Source: Dactylellina haptotyla (lineage: Eukaryota; Ascomycota; Orbiliomycetes; Orbiliales; Orbiliaceae). From it: DNA of 64,000 nt. A program made the position numbers and the translations under genes. Under the pieces are notes generated by a model, which did not search any database, was not told the origin of the DNA, and saw nothing but the letters and a program-made list of their open reading frames with translations. The stretch covers positions 3,038,001-3,102,000 of the forward strand of contig CM062386.1 of NCBI GenBank assembly GCA_031310005.1, given 5' to 3'. Position 1 is the first letter of the stretch; each line of letters begins with the position of its first letter. Of this stretch, positions 1-9,052 are shown one piece after another.

Positions 1-975
1 AGCGCGGTACATCGGGGTATTCTCCATCCCGTGCGCATTATTATTATTCGCTTTAACTTTCTTGGTTTTGTTCCGCTTCTCGATTTCCGCATCGTCCAGT
101 TCGTCGTCGCAGAGGGTTTCCACGAATGTTGCACAGTGACTGCCCGGCCAATCGTGCCCCTTCCCACCCGTCCATTCCGCGCCCACGCCGGCCAATTGTT
201 CGGAATACGGATGGTATCTGGCCGAACTGACAACGCAGACTCTACTTGCCCCGAAGGCCCGGCCGATGCAGAAATCGTCGTCCGCGTCTTCGAATAAATC
301 GTGTCCGGTGAGGATTATTAAAGAATACGCATCTTCAGGTAGTATATCGATCGCAAAGTCGAGGAGGTCGCAGAGGTTGAGTTGGTGGGTATAGCATGCT
401 TCGTCGCCGTCCGGTGCTTTTCTATAGCGTAATCTAGTGGCTAGGTTTGAACTAGAGCTCGAGATTGCTAAATGTGGGGTTTTACCAGCGGCGGACCATT
501 TGGATATGGTGGTTACAGACGGGTAGGGTAGTACTTCTAGCGGGTGGAAGAAGGCGGAGAGATAGGAAACTACGTCGTCCCAGTCGGGACTTGCCGTGGG
601 GTTTGGTGCTTTTGTGGTGATATCTACGGGTGTTGTCCAGGATTGGTAATCTTCTACTTCTGCGGAACGGACCGGTAGTGTTAAATAGTAGAGTTTATTA
701 CGGCGTCCGGTTACTTGATTACGGTGGATGCCTCTTTTGAAGGCGGTGAGTGATTGGGGAGGGTATTTGGGATCGTGGGAGAGGTCGTCGTAGGGGAGCA
801 CGAGCGGGCCTGGAAATGTGGTTATAGACGGCGGGTTGCCGCTTATTGGGGTGCGGAATGTGGCGGCTTTCAGAGCTGTGGCGGCGGCGGGTTGGTTGTA
901 GCCTTTCAGCGCGGCGTTGGGGGAAGGGGTTAGCACCAGCTGCGGGTGGGTGCACTGTTTCTTCTTGGGTGGCAT
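1..975 (-). CDS. Archaemetzincin-like zinc metallopeptidase, 3' end off the window
   Basis: The reading frame is open from the ATG at 975 (minus strand) to the left edge, 325 codons without a stop, so the gene continues outside the window. Residues about 210-255 contain a leucine/isoleucine-rich strand followed by TGHDLFED, an FCIGRAFG block and then VVSSARYHP. This order and spacing match the archaemetzincin (peptidase family M54) core, where a DLY motif, an F-x-x-G-x-A block and an S-x-A-R-Y block precede the zinc site. The expected HExxHxxGxxHC zinc-binding motif would lie just beyond the edge and is not seen. The N-terminus is Pro/Ala-rich with a short Lys run. The frame between the start and the core shows no intron. 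The gene is divergent from the membrane protein at 1903. The family assignment is by motif pattern only; the substrate is unknown. Confidence 0.72.
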   Translation of the reverse strand, partial: MPPKKKQCTHPQLVLTPSPNAALKGYNQPAAATALKAATFRTPISGNPPSITTFPGPLVLPYDDLSHDPKYPPQSLTAFKRGIHRNQVTGRRNKLYYLTLPVRSAEVEDYQSWTTPVDITTKAPNPTASPDWDDVVSYLSAFFHPLEVLPYPSVTTISKWSAAGKTPHLAISSSSSNLATRLRYRKAPDGDEACYTHQLNLCDLLDFAIDILPEDAYSLIILTGHDLFEDADDDFCIGRAFGASRVCVVSSARYHPYSEQLAGVGAEWTGGKGHDWPGSHCATFVETLCDDELDDAEIEKRNKTKKVKANNNNAHGMENTPMYRA

Positions 976-1902
976 GATATGAATAATGATTATTCAGGAC
1001 GAATGGGGTAGGCGAACGGCGACGGAGGTCGGTCCCGTCTACAATTAATTATACGAGGAAAAAGAGTAGCCAAATCACTGCTTTGAATATGCGCATCTGT
1101 CGCCAAGTGGGTGAATCCTTCGCTAGCTTAGTAAAAGTGAAGGTCATGATCAATCTCGCTTAGAACAGTACGGCAAGCTGAGAGACCTTCAAGAACAGAA
1201 CAGGAACCAGGAACCAGGAACTGCACAATGAATCAGATAAGCAATATGCACTCAATCCTCTCAAGTAAATGCAGTTCTCACGAGCTTTGAAGGAACGTGC
1301 CAAAAAGCATGAGCATCTAATATAATACGGTAACACGTTCTAGACTCTTCAATGCAGCATTCTGCTCCGTCGCATGAACACTACTATAAGGAAAAGAACA
1401 GCGGCAGAGTTGCTATAGAGAACAGGAGAGGGCGCCAGAGGAGGGAGAATGGGACTTGTATCCGTGGAGAATAAAAGGCGTTGGTGATGCGACGTGGTGA
1501 GTTGTGATGTGCGACACATGGCTGTCCCGATCGGGCAACCGCAGCGGTTGTTGTTGTGGTAACACACACAGAACCCCCCAACAACAGCGTCGCAACGCAG
1601 CGTCCCCAGCACAGCCCACCGGGAAGAGGTGTAAACAAATGCGCCCCGCAGACTACGTGCAATATATGGCCGGTTCGAGCACAGAAAGTACCACTGTTTC
1701 GTCCAGCAGGCCGTTCCGACAGTTCACAGTCTTGGGTGAGTTGGGTTTATCTACCTATCTATCTATCGGTGCTAACAGGCGCAGACTCCAGCTTCCTAAA
1801 ATATCATTCACAAATTAAACACATCTACACATTCATCAATTACATATATCATAAAGAGTCGTCGACACATTAGATTGTACTCGATCGACTGGAGATAACA
1901 CG
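976..1902. promoter_or_regulatory. Divergent intergenic region of two housekeeping-type genes
   Basis: About 930 bp separates the divergent starts at 975 (minus) and 1903 (plus), so it should hold both promoters and 5' UTRs. A short CTAT/TCTA run lies near 1755-1770 and a TATAATA stretch near 1320. Several overlapping short frames on both strands around 1350-1870 overlap one another and show no recognisable domain. I see no gene here. Confidence 0.5.
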
Positions 1903-4212
1903 ATGGTGGCCGAACCGCAGCCGCGCAAGTCCTTCCAGGCACCGCCGCAGCATATTCCCGGCTTCACAACGGACTTCAACCCAAAGGCCGTCCAGCACGC
2001 CGCCCAGAACCCAAAACCGCGCAAATCTGTTCCCACGGGTCCCTTCATCGATGCCGTCCCCGCTGGTAAATACCACGTCGCTGCGGGTATGTCGATGGAG
2101 ACGCATCTGAAGCGACAGGCGCACATCCAGTTCGCGAAGAGGACCGTGAGGATGGTCAAGGCGGCGAGATGGATCATTCTGCTGGCTAGAATGTGCCAAC
2201 TGTGGGCCGCCATTGGTTTGGTTGTCATTCTCATCACCCTCAGAGGGATGGAAGATCTGAACGGATGGATCATGAGGGTGCCTCCCGGTGTCGCTATCTT
2301 GCACGTTCTCTACTCTATTTACCATCACGCGAGAGATCCAAAGGAGAGACCGCCTGCGTCTTCTGCCAGCTATGCCCTCTTCGCCGCCGCCGCGGACTGC
2401 TGTATCATCCCGTTCTACGTTTTCACTTGCATCTGGACATGGCAGCAAAGACAGGCTATGATCGCTGACCCGCTCAACAAGGACAATTGGGTCAGCGTCT
2501 TCGACAAGGCCAATTTGGATTTGAACCAGCTCATGGTGTTTATCACATTCTGCATCTCTGCCGGCGGCGGTGGCCTCATGGTTCTCACTTCCATGCTCAG
2601 TCTGTTCCTCGCGGTAACCTTCCGTCGCATCTCGCGCATGCCGCCGGATATGAACCCGCTTGACGACACCACCTACATCTCGCTTACCACCCGTCCCTCG
2701 AGCAAGCGCTTCTCCAAGTCGTCCAATGCTTCCGAGGAGTCTCTTGATAAAGAAAAACATCGCAGCGTGCCCTTCCTTGAAGTGCGTACGAACAATGGCT
2801 CTCTCAACTGGGAGTTCACCAAAGACTCCGAGGACTACACCAAGAGCACCCTTGATCTCCCAGACATCCCCTCCCACAGGAGTAACGCCCCACTGTTGCC
2901 ACCCGCCCACAAATTCGGCGACTTTGGTGATTCCCGCCGTACCTCGCAGGAAACTTCCAGGTCCGCTCCCAACTCCCCGCGACGCAGCCAGGGCTACTAT
3001 GACGGTAAAGAAAACATGCGCGGTGAACCAAACACCCCTCCACGTCCTCCTAGACAGACATACCGACAGCGTCCCAACGACTGGTGGAGCGCTGGTAATC
3101 CCCAAGATCAAAGATACAGCACTATCTCGCAAGAAGAAGACCCACGTTCGTCTCGTAATACCTTTGGCCGTGCACCTCATCATACCACGGATGTACCGCG
3201 CACTCCACCACATGTTTCCTCTTACGCCGGCAGTATCTCTAACGCAACTGAGCCATCTATCATCTCTTCTGCTCCACCTGTTCCCAGCCACCGCCACAGT
3301 ATGAGTGCCGGCATGAACAACATGAACATGAACAACATGAATACCCCTCCTATGCACCCAAACATGGCCCAACAAGCACACATGTCCACTCCGAACATGA
3401 TGAACATGGGCACCCTCGGAACTTTCGCCACAGACCTCGCTCCCCGTCCACTGTCTTTCCCCACAAACCGCTCCGCTCCAGGTTCCCCCAGACACAGCCA
3501 GCAATACCCGCAACAGCAACAGCAACAGCACCAGCAACCGATCCAACTCCCCCACCAGCAACACCAGCACAGAAACTCCGCAGGCAGACTACCATACTCA
3601 AGAAGCAACACCATGACATCCGCCGCTTCCTTCTCCAGCTCTCCACCAAAGAACTCGGGCCCTCTGCATGTATCCACACTATTAGGAAACTACCCGCGTC
3701 CACCGCCCCAAACAAGCCTGACACCACCACAGACCAGTCCCACAAAGACAGTCTCCGGCACCCGCATGGCAGACGGCTACGGTAACAATCTATACAACCG
3801 TCCCAACCAAGCCCCAATAACACCCGGTAACTCTGCCCCATCGTCCCCAACGAAGCAATTACCACCACAAGCTGGAAGTCCAGCGGGTAGCGTGCGTGAC
3901 AAAAAGAAGAAATACGAGAATCTGGCTCAAAACTCACCGGGTAGATCTACCTCGTGGGAAAAGAAGCAGCAGCAGCAGCAGACGCTCGGTGGGGAGATGG
4001 CCGCGAAGACACCGCGAGTAAAAAAGATGCAGTCGGGGAGGCGGAAGAGTCTGAAGGAGTTGCATGATCAGCGGGAACGTGAACGGGATGTTGAAAGGGA
4101 GAAGGAGGGTGGGACGCGGGTGGTTAGTAATTCCGGGGCGGACTTTGGACATATGTTTAATGCTGGGGCGGGGATGAGGGGGCGGGTTATCAGTGGTAGT
4201 CAGGTTGTATGA
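1903..4212 (+). CDS. Four-pass membrane protein with long disordered C-terminal tail
   Basis: A single-exon frame of 769 aa. Residues 1-85 are a polar N-terminus. Four hydrophobic segments follow at about 90-112, 124-142, 156-180 and 209-240. The rest (about 245-769) is low-complexity: Ser/Pro-rich, with Met/Asn repeats near 465-500, a Gln/His run near 530-550, many SP and TPP motifs, and a charged Arg/Glu/Lys segment near the end. This is the architecture of a fungal plasma-membrane or cortical protein with a cytosolic, probably phosphorylated tail. I do not recognise the family by name. The ATG at 1903 has a purine at -3 (ACGATGG) and is the first in frame after an upstream stop. A long antisense frame exists within it but is only the mirror of the tail repeats. 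Function is unknown; that it is a real gene is well supported by length and composition. Confidence 0.85.
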   Translation: MVAEPQPRKSFQAPPQHIPGFTTDFNPKAVQHAAQNPKPRKSVPTGPFIDAVPAGKYHVAAGMSMETHLKRQAHIQFAKRTVRMVKAARWIILLARMCQLWAAIGLVVILITLRGMEDLNGWIMRVPPGVAILHVLYSIYHHARDPKERPPASSASYALFAAAADCCIIPFYVFTCIWTWQQRQAMIADPLNKDNWVSVFDKANLDLNQLMVFITFCISAGGGGLMVLTSMLSLFLAVTFRRISRMPPDMNPLDDTTYISLTTRPSSKRFSKSSNASEESLDKEKHRSVPFLEVRTNNGSLNWEFTKDSEDYTKSTLDLPDIPSHRSNAPLLPPAHKFGDFGDSRRTSQETSRSAPNSPRRSQGYYDGKENMRGEPNTPPRPPRQTYRQRPNDWWSAGNPQDQRYSTISQEEDPRSSRNTFGRAPHHTTDVPRTPPHVSSYAGSISNATEPSIISSAPPVPSHRHSMSAGMNNMNMNNMNTPPMHPNMAQQAHMSTPNMMNMGTLGTFATDLAPRPLSFPTNRSAPGSPRHSQQYPQQQQQQHQQPIQLPHQQHQHRNSAGRLPYSRSNTMTSAASFSSSPPKNSGPLHVSTLLGNYPRPPPQTSLTPPQTSPTKTVSGTRMADGYGNNLYNRPNQAPITPGNSAPSSPTKQLPPQAGSPAGSVRDKKKKYENLAQNSPGRSTSWEKKQQQQQTLGGEMAAKTPRVKKMQSGRRKSLKELHDQRERERDVEREKEGGTRVVSNSGADFGHMFNAGAGMRGRVISGSQVV

Positions 4213-6206
4213 GTCCATATATGTGGATTTCGCTAGTTGTGAGAAAAAGGTAAGCTGTGCGATGTTTCGTTCGTGTTAAACGGGATACCTTGTTTGCTTT
4301 ACTTGGGATTTAAAAAAAATATCTGCGTGCCGTTTTGTGTGTTGTGTCTGCTTGTTTAATCTGGTTTGTATAGCGGGTTAAGCAAGCCTGTCGTCTTTAC
4401 CGTTACCATTATCGTTTATTGAATATTTGATGTTCATGGGCATTTATATTGGGTTTATTTGTTTTCTTTTGTTTATTTTACTATATATGTATATGTATGT
4501 AGGACATGACATGTCTTATGGTTCATGGGATGTGGGTTGGGTAATGTCTATTTTCTTATATTCTATATCTTCATGTATATTTGGATGAGATTTTTCTTAT
4601 TTCTATTCAGGATTTGAGATGTATGTACGTATATAGCGGGTATACCAATTTACTTGATATGTTACCAATCAAAGAACTTAGTTTCGTTTGAAAAATACAA
4701 TTTAATCTCTGTTATTGTCCGTGGGCTGTGATGAAAATTTGTTTGAAGCGGATAAATTATAAAATGATCGTATTTTCAGGTCGACGTGCGGTTGGCCGTA
4801 TACGTGTACACCGGAGGCAGGAACTTCCGGGTCTTCGCTCACAAAGCATAGGATTGATTAGGTGTCTTTTACTGGGTGGATGGTATCTGTAGTAAGTATA
4901 TCCTGGATGGACGCTTCCTATTTGCTAATACCCAAATTGATATCTATACTATGATATCACGTATCTATATCTGTCGTATGATATTGATGTATATCTGGTA
5001 ATTTTTGAGATTTTACTCAGCGGAACTTTGGGAATAGTAAGTGCAAGTATGCATCTGCTGATAGGATGTTTCACCTGGTAACTCGTATACGGGATTCTCC
5101 GTGTGCTTGAGATCATTTCTCTTGCCACCAATGATGGGTCTAAAACTTGGATACCCGCTGCCTACTTGTCCGGGATATCTCACCTCTGATTGCAATAGCT
5201 CACTCGAACTGCCTAAATTTCCCCGGGATACATTTGGGTTATCTGTTGATTGACGAGGGTGTCATGCTTTGATAGTCTTAAACTTGCCGCGAAGATTATG
5301 ACGCCTATCTTTGTATATTTTGAAGCTCACGTCTGTGCGATTGGTTTATTTCTATTCGGATATCTTCGGATGGTTCCGCAGTTTAAAGTGTATTTATGCT
5401 TGATATTCCCGCGTCAGGTTGTGAGTTCGGATGCAAGCCAGCCGACGGAGTTTAGTTGGTTATGTTGAGAAATGATGTACACCCGCAGGTTGCACCGGTT
5501 GTATAGGCGGTTCTTTTGCTGGGGTCTTGTAGCGTCTCCTTACTGTGGCATGATTATGCCGTTGGCTCTGTATTAATATTCCGCCATGAACCAGTAACGA
5601 TAGGAGGGTTTGCGAGATTTTGTGTGCATGATTGGACGGAGGAACTTGTACGATATACGCGTATACACGTATACGACACACAGTGGAGGTGGGAGATTGA
5701 ATATCACACCTAACGAACGATATTCGAGTAGACGATAAGCAAGCAAACAAGCTTGTGGAAATTTCATCATTTAAATGTCCTACATGAGGTGGATGGATTC
5801 TAATCTTCTGATTTCCTTGTTCCGTGCGACGTGTGATAAGTTTAGGGCTACCGCTGCGTTTGATTATACGAATTCTACTATCTCAACCGGAATACGCTCC
5901 CTAATCTGTTCTCCTCTCCTTAGCCATGCAGCAGCATGTAATCTTATATTGTCTCGGAAACTATTCATGGCGCGGAAGATTTTATTGGTGTTCGGTTTGC
6001 TTTTCATATTGGTGAATCCAAGGAAGAAATGTTTTGTGACTCTTAACTGAATTATTGCAATCCCCTGGATATCTTGGGGTGATCTTCCCGGATCTGCTTG
6101 AGCACAAGTACATATATAAACTTCGAATTGACAGATAACTGCGGATTAACTCCATTTACAGGCGAAACATTATACATTGGAGGGTGATTCACCCTCGACT
6201 CGTCAA
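4213..6206. other. Gene-free region
   Basis: About 2 kb after the membrane-protein gene and before the first MPPR-family gene. The first few hundred bases are T/G-rich and AT-rich with TATATATGTATATGTATG-like runs (4480-4505), as expected for a 3' UTR and spacer. The short frames in 4949-6050 have no domain, no consistent codon bias, and overlap one another on both strands. I see no supported gene. Confidence 0.5.
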
Positions 6207-6821
6207 TCATCTTAGCATTTTCTGCCCTTCACACTCCAACGCATCGTTCTCCATGTCAAAAAAGTCGCACTTGACCTTAAAATCCTTGGTGATCGTAATC
6301 TCGCCGCCACCGTGCATAGTCTCGCTGTACTCCACTGGATCGTTTCCTTCCCATTGAAACCGGGCTGGCTCGTCTGGAAATAGTTTCGTCACTCGCTGGC
6401 TGAGTGACAATGTTCCTTCCATGCGCACACAGTTGAACTCGGCGGATACACCACCCCATTGCTCGCCAACCTCGAGTTTAAGGTACATTTCGTCGATATC
6501 GTCGGGCCATTGCTCCTCAGCTTGGCGAGAGTAGAACGAGTAGCTCCCGCTGATTTGGTTCCGCCAGGTTTGGAGCTGCTCTGCAGTCCAGGTTTGGCGG
6601 GCTGTCGTGTTGTTCGTGTTGCAGGTGCAGCCACAAGTCGGGCAGGCTTTGGGGCTGTTTGTTGTCGGTTCGGCGTGGGCTTGCGTTGGTAGCGACGGAC
6701 GCGTGCTGGTAACCTCAGGAGTCGCGGATGCTGATTTAGTTCGGGGACCTCTTTTCTTGACGCCAGATGTCGCTACCATCGACGGGGCAGTTGGCTTCGG
6801 AGGTCTACCTCTGGGCGGCAT
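6207..6821 (-). CDS. MPPR-family protein 1 (unrecognised lineage-specific family)
   Basis: A 204-aa protein with no domain I can name, one of four related genes in this window. Residues 1-45 are basic and Pro/Ser/Thr-rich (MPPRGRPPKP, then GVKKRGPRTK), which could act as a nuclear-targeting or DNA-binding tail. A cysteine cluster CPTCGCTC lies at 60-67 and is followed by a conserved W-x-x-x-Q-L-x-x-W segment at 78-86. The C-terminal half looks like a small beta-rich domain (FNC at 129-131, FPDEPARFQWEG at 148-159) ending in the family signature GEITITKDFKVKCDFF at 173-188. The start is the ATG at 6821. The next gene upstream (7508-8257) is its tandem duplicate; the cysteine block, signature and 5' flank match closely. 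It is intact. Function cannot be inferred. Confidence 0.75.
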   Translation of the reverse strand: MPPRGRPPKPTAPSMVATSGVKKRGPRTKSASATPEVTSTRPSLPTQAHAEPTTNSPKACPTCGCTCNTNNTTARQTWTAEQLQTWRNQISGSYSFYSRQAEEQWPDDIDEMYLKLEVGEQWGGVSAEFNCVRMEGTLSLSQRVTKLFPDEPARFQWEGNDPVEYSETMHGGGEITITKDFKVKCDFFDMENDALECEGQKMLR

Positions 6822-7019
6822 TGAATGCTTAGTGTGTTAGAGCCTCTAGAGTGTAAATATTCCCGGTCGATTGAGGCGAGTTCTGGCACTATCTTAATCA
6901 CTGTAGAAACTTGGTTCTTGAAGCGAATGAGCGATAAGGACGAAACAACACAGAATGTAAAGCCAGCTCTTCTACCCAGGCGATTTCGAATATTTCTTTC
7001 GCTATCCAGAAACGCAGTT

Positions 7020-7443
7020 ATTTTCTCTTCCCCTTCCTTATTCTCATATGCCGGCTCTAGTGTTTCATCCGGTAAGATTATTGGAAGGCCTTCAACATCC
7101 GGAGTTTACATCCTAAAACTAGAGGGCTGCCGCGCAGCACTAAACCCGACCGTTGTCCAGAATACCCCAAATGCTTTTCAGTCAGACTTGCCTTTAACTG
7201 TCAGGCTAAGCAGGGCAAAAGGTGAATATCCTGTAGTCTGGCAGATTATATAAGAAGGGATACATGATATTAACGACCTTTCTTTCAAAGTAAGGATAGT
7301 ACATTATTACTTTATATATACATTATAGTACAGGCTTATAACTAGGGCTTTAGAGAAAATAACACATGTTTTTAGAGCACTACCACCAGAAAATTGAGAT
7401 GAGATTAAGAAAGACTATTAAATGTTTGTTAGTGAGGTCTGAG
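7020..7443. repeat. Dispersed repeat block, copy 1
   Basis: Two adjacent sub-blocks, both repeated elsewhere in the window. Sub-block A (about 7020-7115, containing CTAGTGTTTCATCCGG) recurs at about 8820-8925. Sub-block B (about 7118-7443, beginning ACTAGAGGGCTGC and ending CTTCAGTCGGGCAT) recurs at about 8492-8765. In copy 1 the order is A-B, in copy 2 it is B-A. A 70-bp part of B (7199-7268) occurs again at 45711-45780. The block carries the short palindrome CTGCGCAG-like core in GCTGCCGCGCAGC. It could be a remnant of a small non-autonomous element that was carried along in the tandem duplication; no terminal inverted repeats were established. Confidence 0.65.
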
Positions 7444-7507
7444 GTAACCCTCCCTTCAGTCGGGCATTATAGATTTCGGTTTTGTGAAGGATATAATATA
7501 AACTTCG

Positions 7508-8257
7508 CTAGATAAGGAAATTAACACCAGGAGTGATATTGAACGCTGATTCACGATTCGACTCATCGCCCATGTTGTATTTCTCCCCTTCGCACTCCAC
7601 GATATCTTCGCCCATGTCAAAAAAAATGCATTTGACACTGAAATCCTCGGTGATTGTAATCTCGCCGCCGCCGCGCCAGGCCCCGTTGAGTCGACCCCCC
7701 CACCATTCAAACGGTACTGGCTCGTCTGGAAATAGCGGTCTCGCTGCCTTGTTGACCGTCAAGATTCCTCCCCGCCGCCCGCATTCGAAGAAGCCGAGTA
7801 CACCGCTCGCTTCCTTGTCGTCACTATAAAGTTGAAGGCTCGTTTTGCCGATTTCTTCGCCGTCGTCGTCCCATTGGTCCACTTCTTTAGGGGAGTAGTA
7901 GGAGTAGACCCTGCCGGTATCGTCGGACCATCGGTGTTCTATGTCGGGGAAGCGGAAGGAGTAGTCCCCACCAATCTGGGTCCGCCAGGTTTCGAGTTGC
8001 TCTTCGGTCCAGGTTTGGCGGGCTGTCGTGTTGTTCGTGTTGCAGATGCAGCCACAAGTTGGGCAGCTTTTGCTGGGGCTATTTATTTCCAATTTAGCGC
8101 GAGCTCGCTTTGGTAGCGAAGAACGCGTGCTGGGAACCTTAGGGGTTGCGGACGCCTTTTTGGGATGCGGGCGTCTTTTCCTGACGCCCGATGTCGCCAC
8201 CATATGTTGCTGCCATCGACGTAGTAGTTGGCTTCGGGGACTATCTCTGGGTGGCAT
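7508..8257 (-). CDS. MPPR-family protein 2, tandem duplicate of protein 1
   Basis: A 249-aa protein starting at the ATG at 8257. It follows protein 1 block by block: basic N-terminus with GVRKRRPHPK, the cysteine cluster CPTCGCIC with CNTNNTTARQTW, a W-x-x-Q-I/G-x-Y-S-F stretch, FPDEPVPFEW, and the signature GEITITEDFSVKCIFFDM. Compared with protein 1 it has an extra central segment (about residues 110-140, acidic, with YYSPKEVDQW) and a longer C-terminal tail after the signature. The upstream flank (8258-8490) aligns with the flank of protein 1 (6822-7020), for example at CTTGGTTCTTGAAGCG. This places the duplication at the level of gene plus promoter plus repeat block. The frame is intact. 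Function unknown. Confidence 0.75.
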   Translation of the reverse strand: MPPRDSPRSQLLRRWQQHMVATSGVRKRRPHPKKASATPKVPSTRSSLPKRARAKLEINSPSKSCPTCGCICNTNNTTARQTWTEEQLETWRTQIGGDYSFRFPDIEHRWSDDTGRVYSYYSPKEVDQWDDDGEEIGKTSLQLYSDDKEASGVLGFFECGRRGGILTVNKAARPLFPDEPVPFEWWGGRLNGAWRGGGEITITEDFSVKCIFFDMGEDIVECEGEKYNMGDESNRESAFNITPGVNFLI

Positions 8258-8491
8258 CGAGTTCTTAGTTTATTGGAGCCTCTGGGTTGTAAAGAAATCA
8301 AATTTGTAAATGTTCCTCGTTGGCTACAATTTTAATAGCGTGCGGAAGCTTGGTTCTTGAAGCGATGATTTCGGAGGCTTGGAAAATAGTTTACAAACGT
8401 TATGACATAACAAAATTTAAGACAGCAATGTTTTCTCAGGATGACAAAGTCTGGTTACGACACTGAGGATGACACAAGAATACGTATTAAC

Positions 8492-8925
8492 TAGAGGGCT
8501 GCTGCGCAGCACTAAACCCGACTGTTATCCAAAGTAACCCCAACGCTTCCCAGTCGAGCTCGCCTTCAAAGTATGGATAGTATTCTATTACTTAATATAT
8601 ATATATATATTATAATACAGGGCTCATAATTAAAGTTTTAAAAAAAGTGACCAAACTGAAAGAGAACCTAGAAAAACAACAATTTTTCTGAGAGCACTAC
8701 TACCAGAAAATTGTGATTGTTAATTTAGTGGGGCCCGAAGTAACCCTTCCTTTCAGTCAGGCATACTCTTCTAGCCAATTGATTTCTTTCCGTTTATAGC
8801 AATCAAGGACGTAGCTTTTGTCTCTCCCTTCCCTTTCCTATTATGCCACGCTAGGTCTAGTGTTTTATTCGACAAGATTATTGGAATGCCTCCAACACCC
8901 GAATTAAACCTCAAAAAAATCACAT
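8492..8925. repeat. Dispersed repeat block, copy 2
   Basis: The second copy of the block seen at 7020-7443, in the arrangement B (8492-8765) then A (about 8820-8925). The differences from copy 1 include many C/T and G/A transitions plus a deletion of the part that matches 45711-45780, and a TATATA expansion near 8600-8620. The rest of 8258-9052 holds the MPPR 2 promoter and no other gene. Confidence 0.65.
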
Positions 8926-9052
8926 TATTATAAAGAACTGAATACAGGAAAAAATGCCACGAAATCACACTCATAAAGAATAACATAAACCATATATTAG
9001 GGTTGGCTACGAATATCTTCCTTTCTCTTCGCCTCGAAGTGGTACTCTATAA

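Noticed and set aside
1870-3570. Antisense frame of 566 codons
   Set aside because: It is the mirror of the repetitive tail and TM part of the plus-strand membrane protein; it is rich in Cys/Trp/Val runs from antisense CAG, GGN and CCN codons and has no domain.
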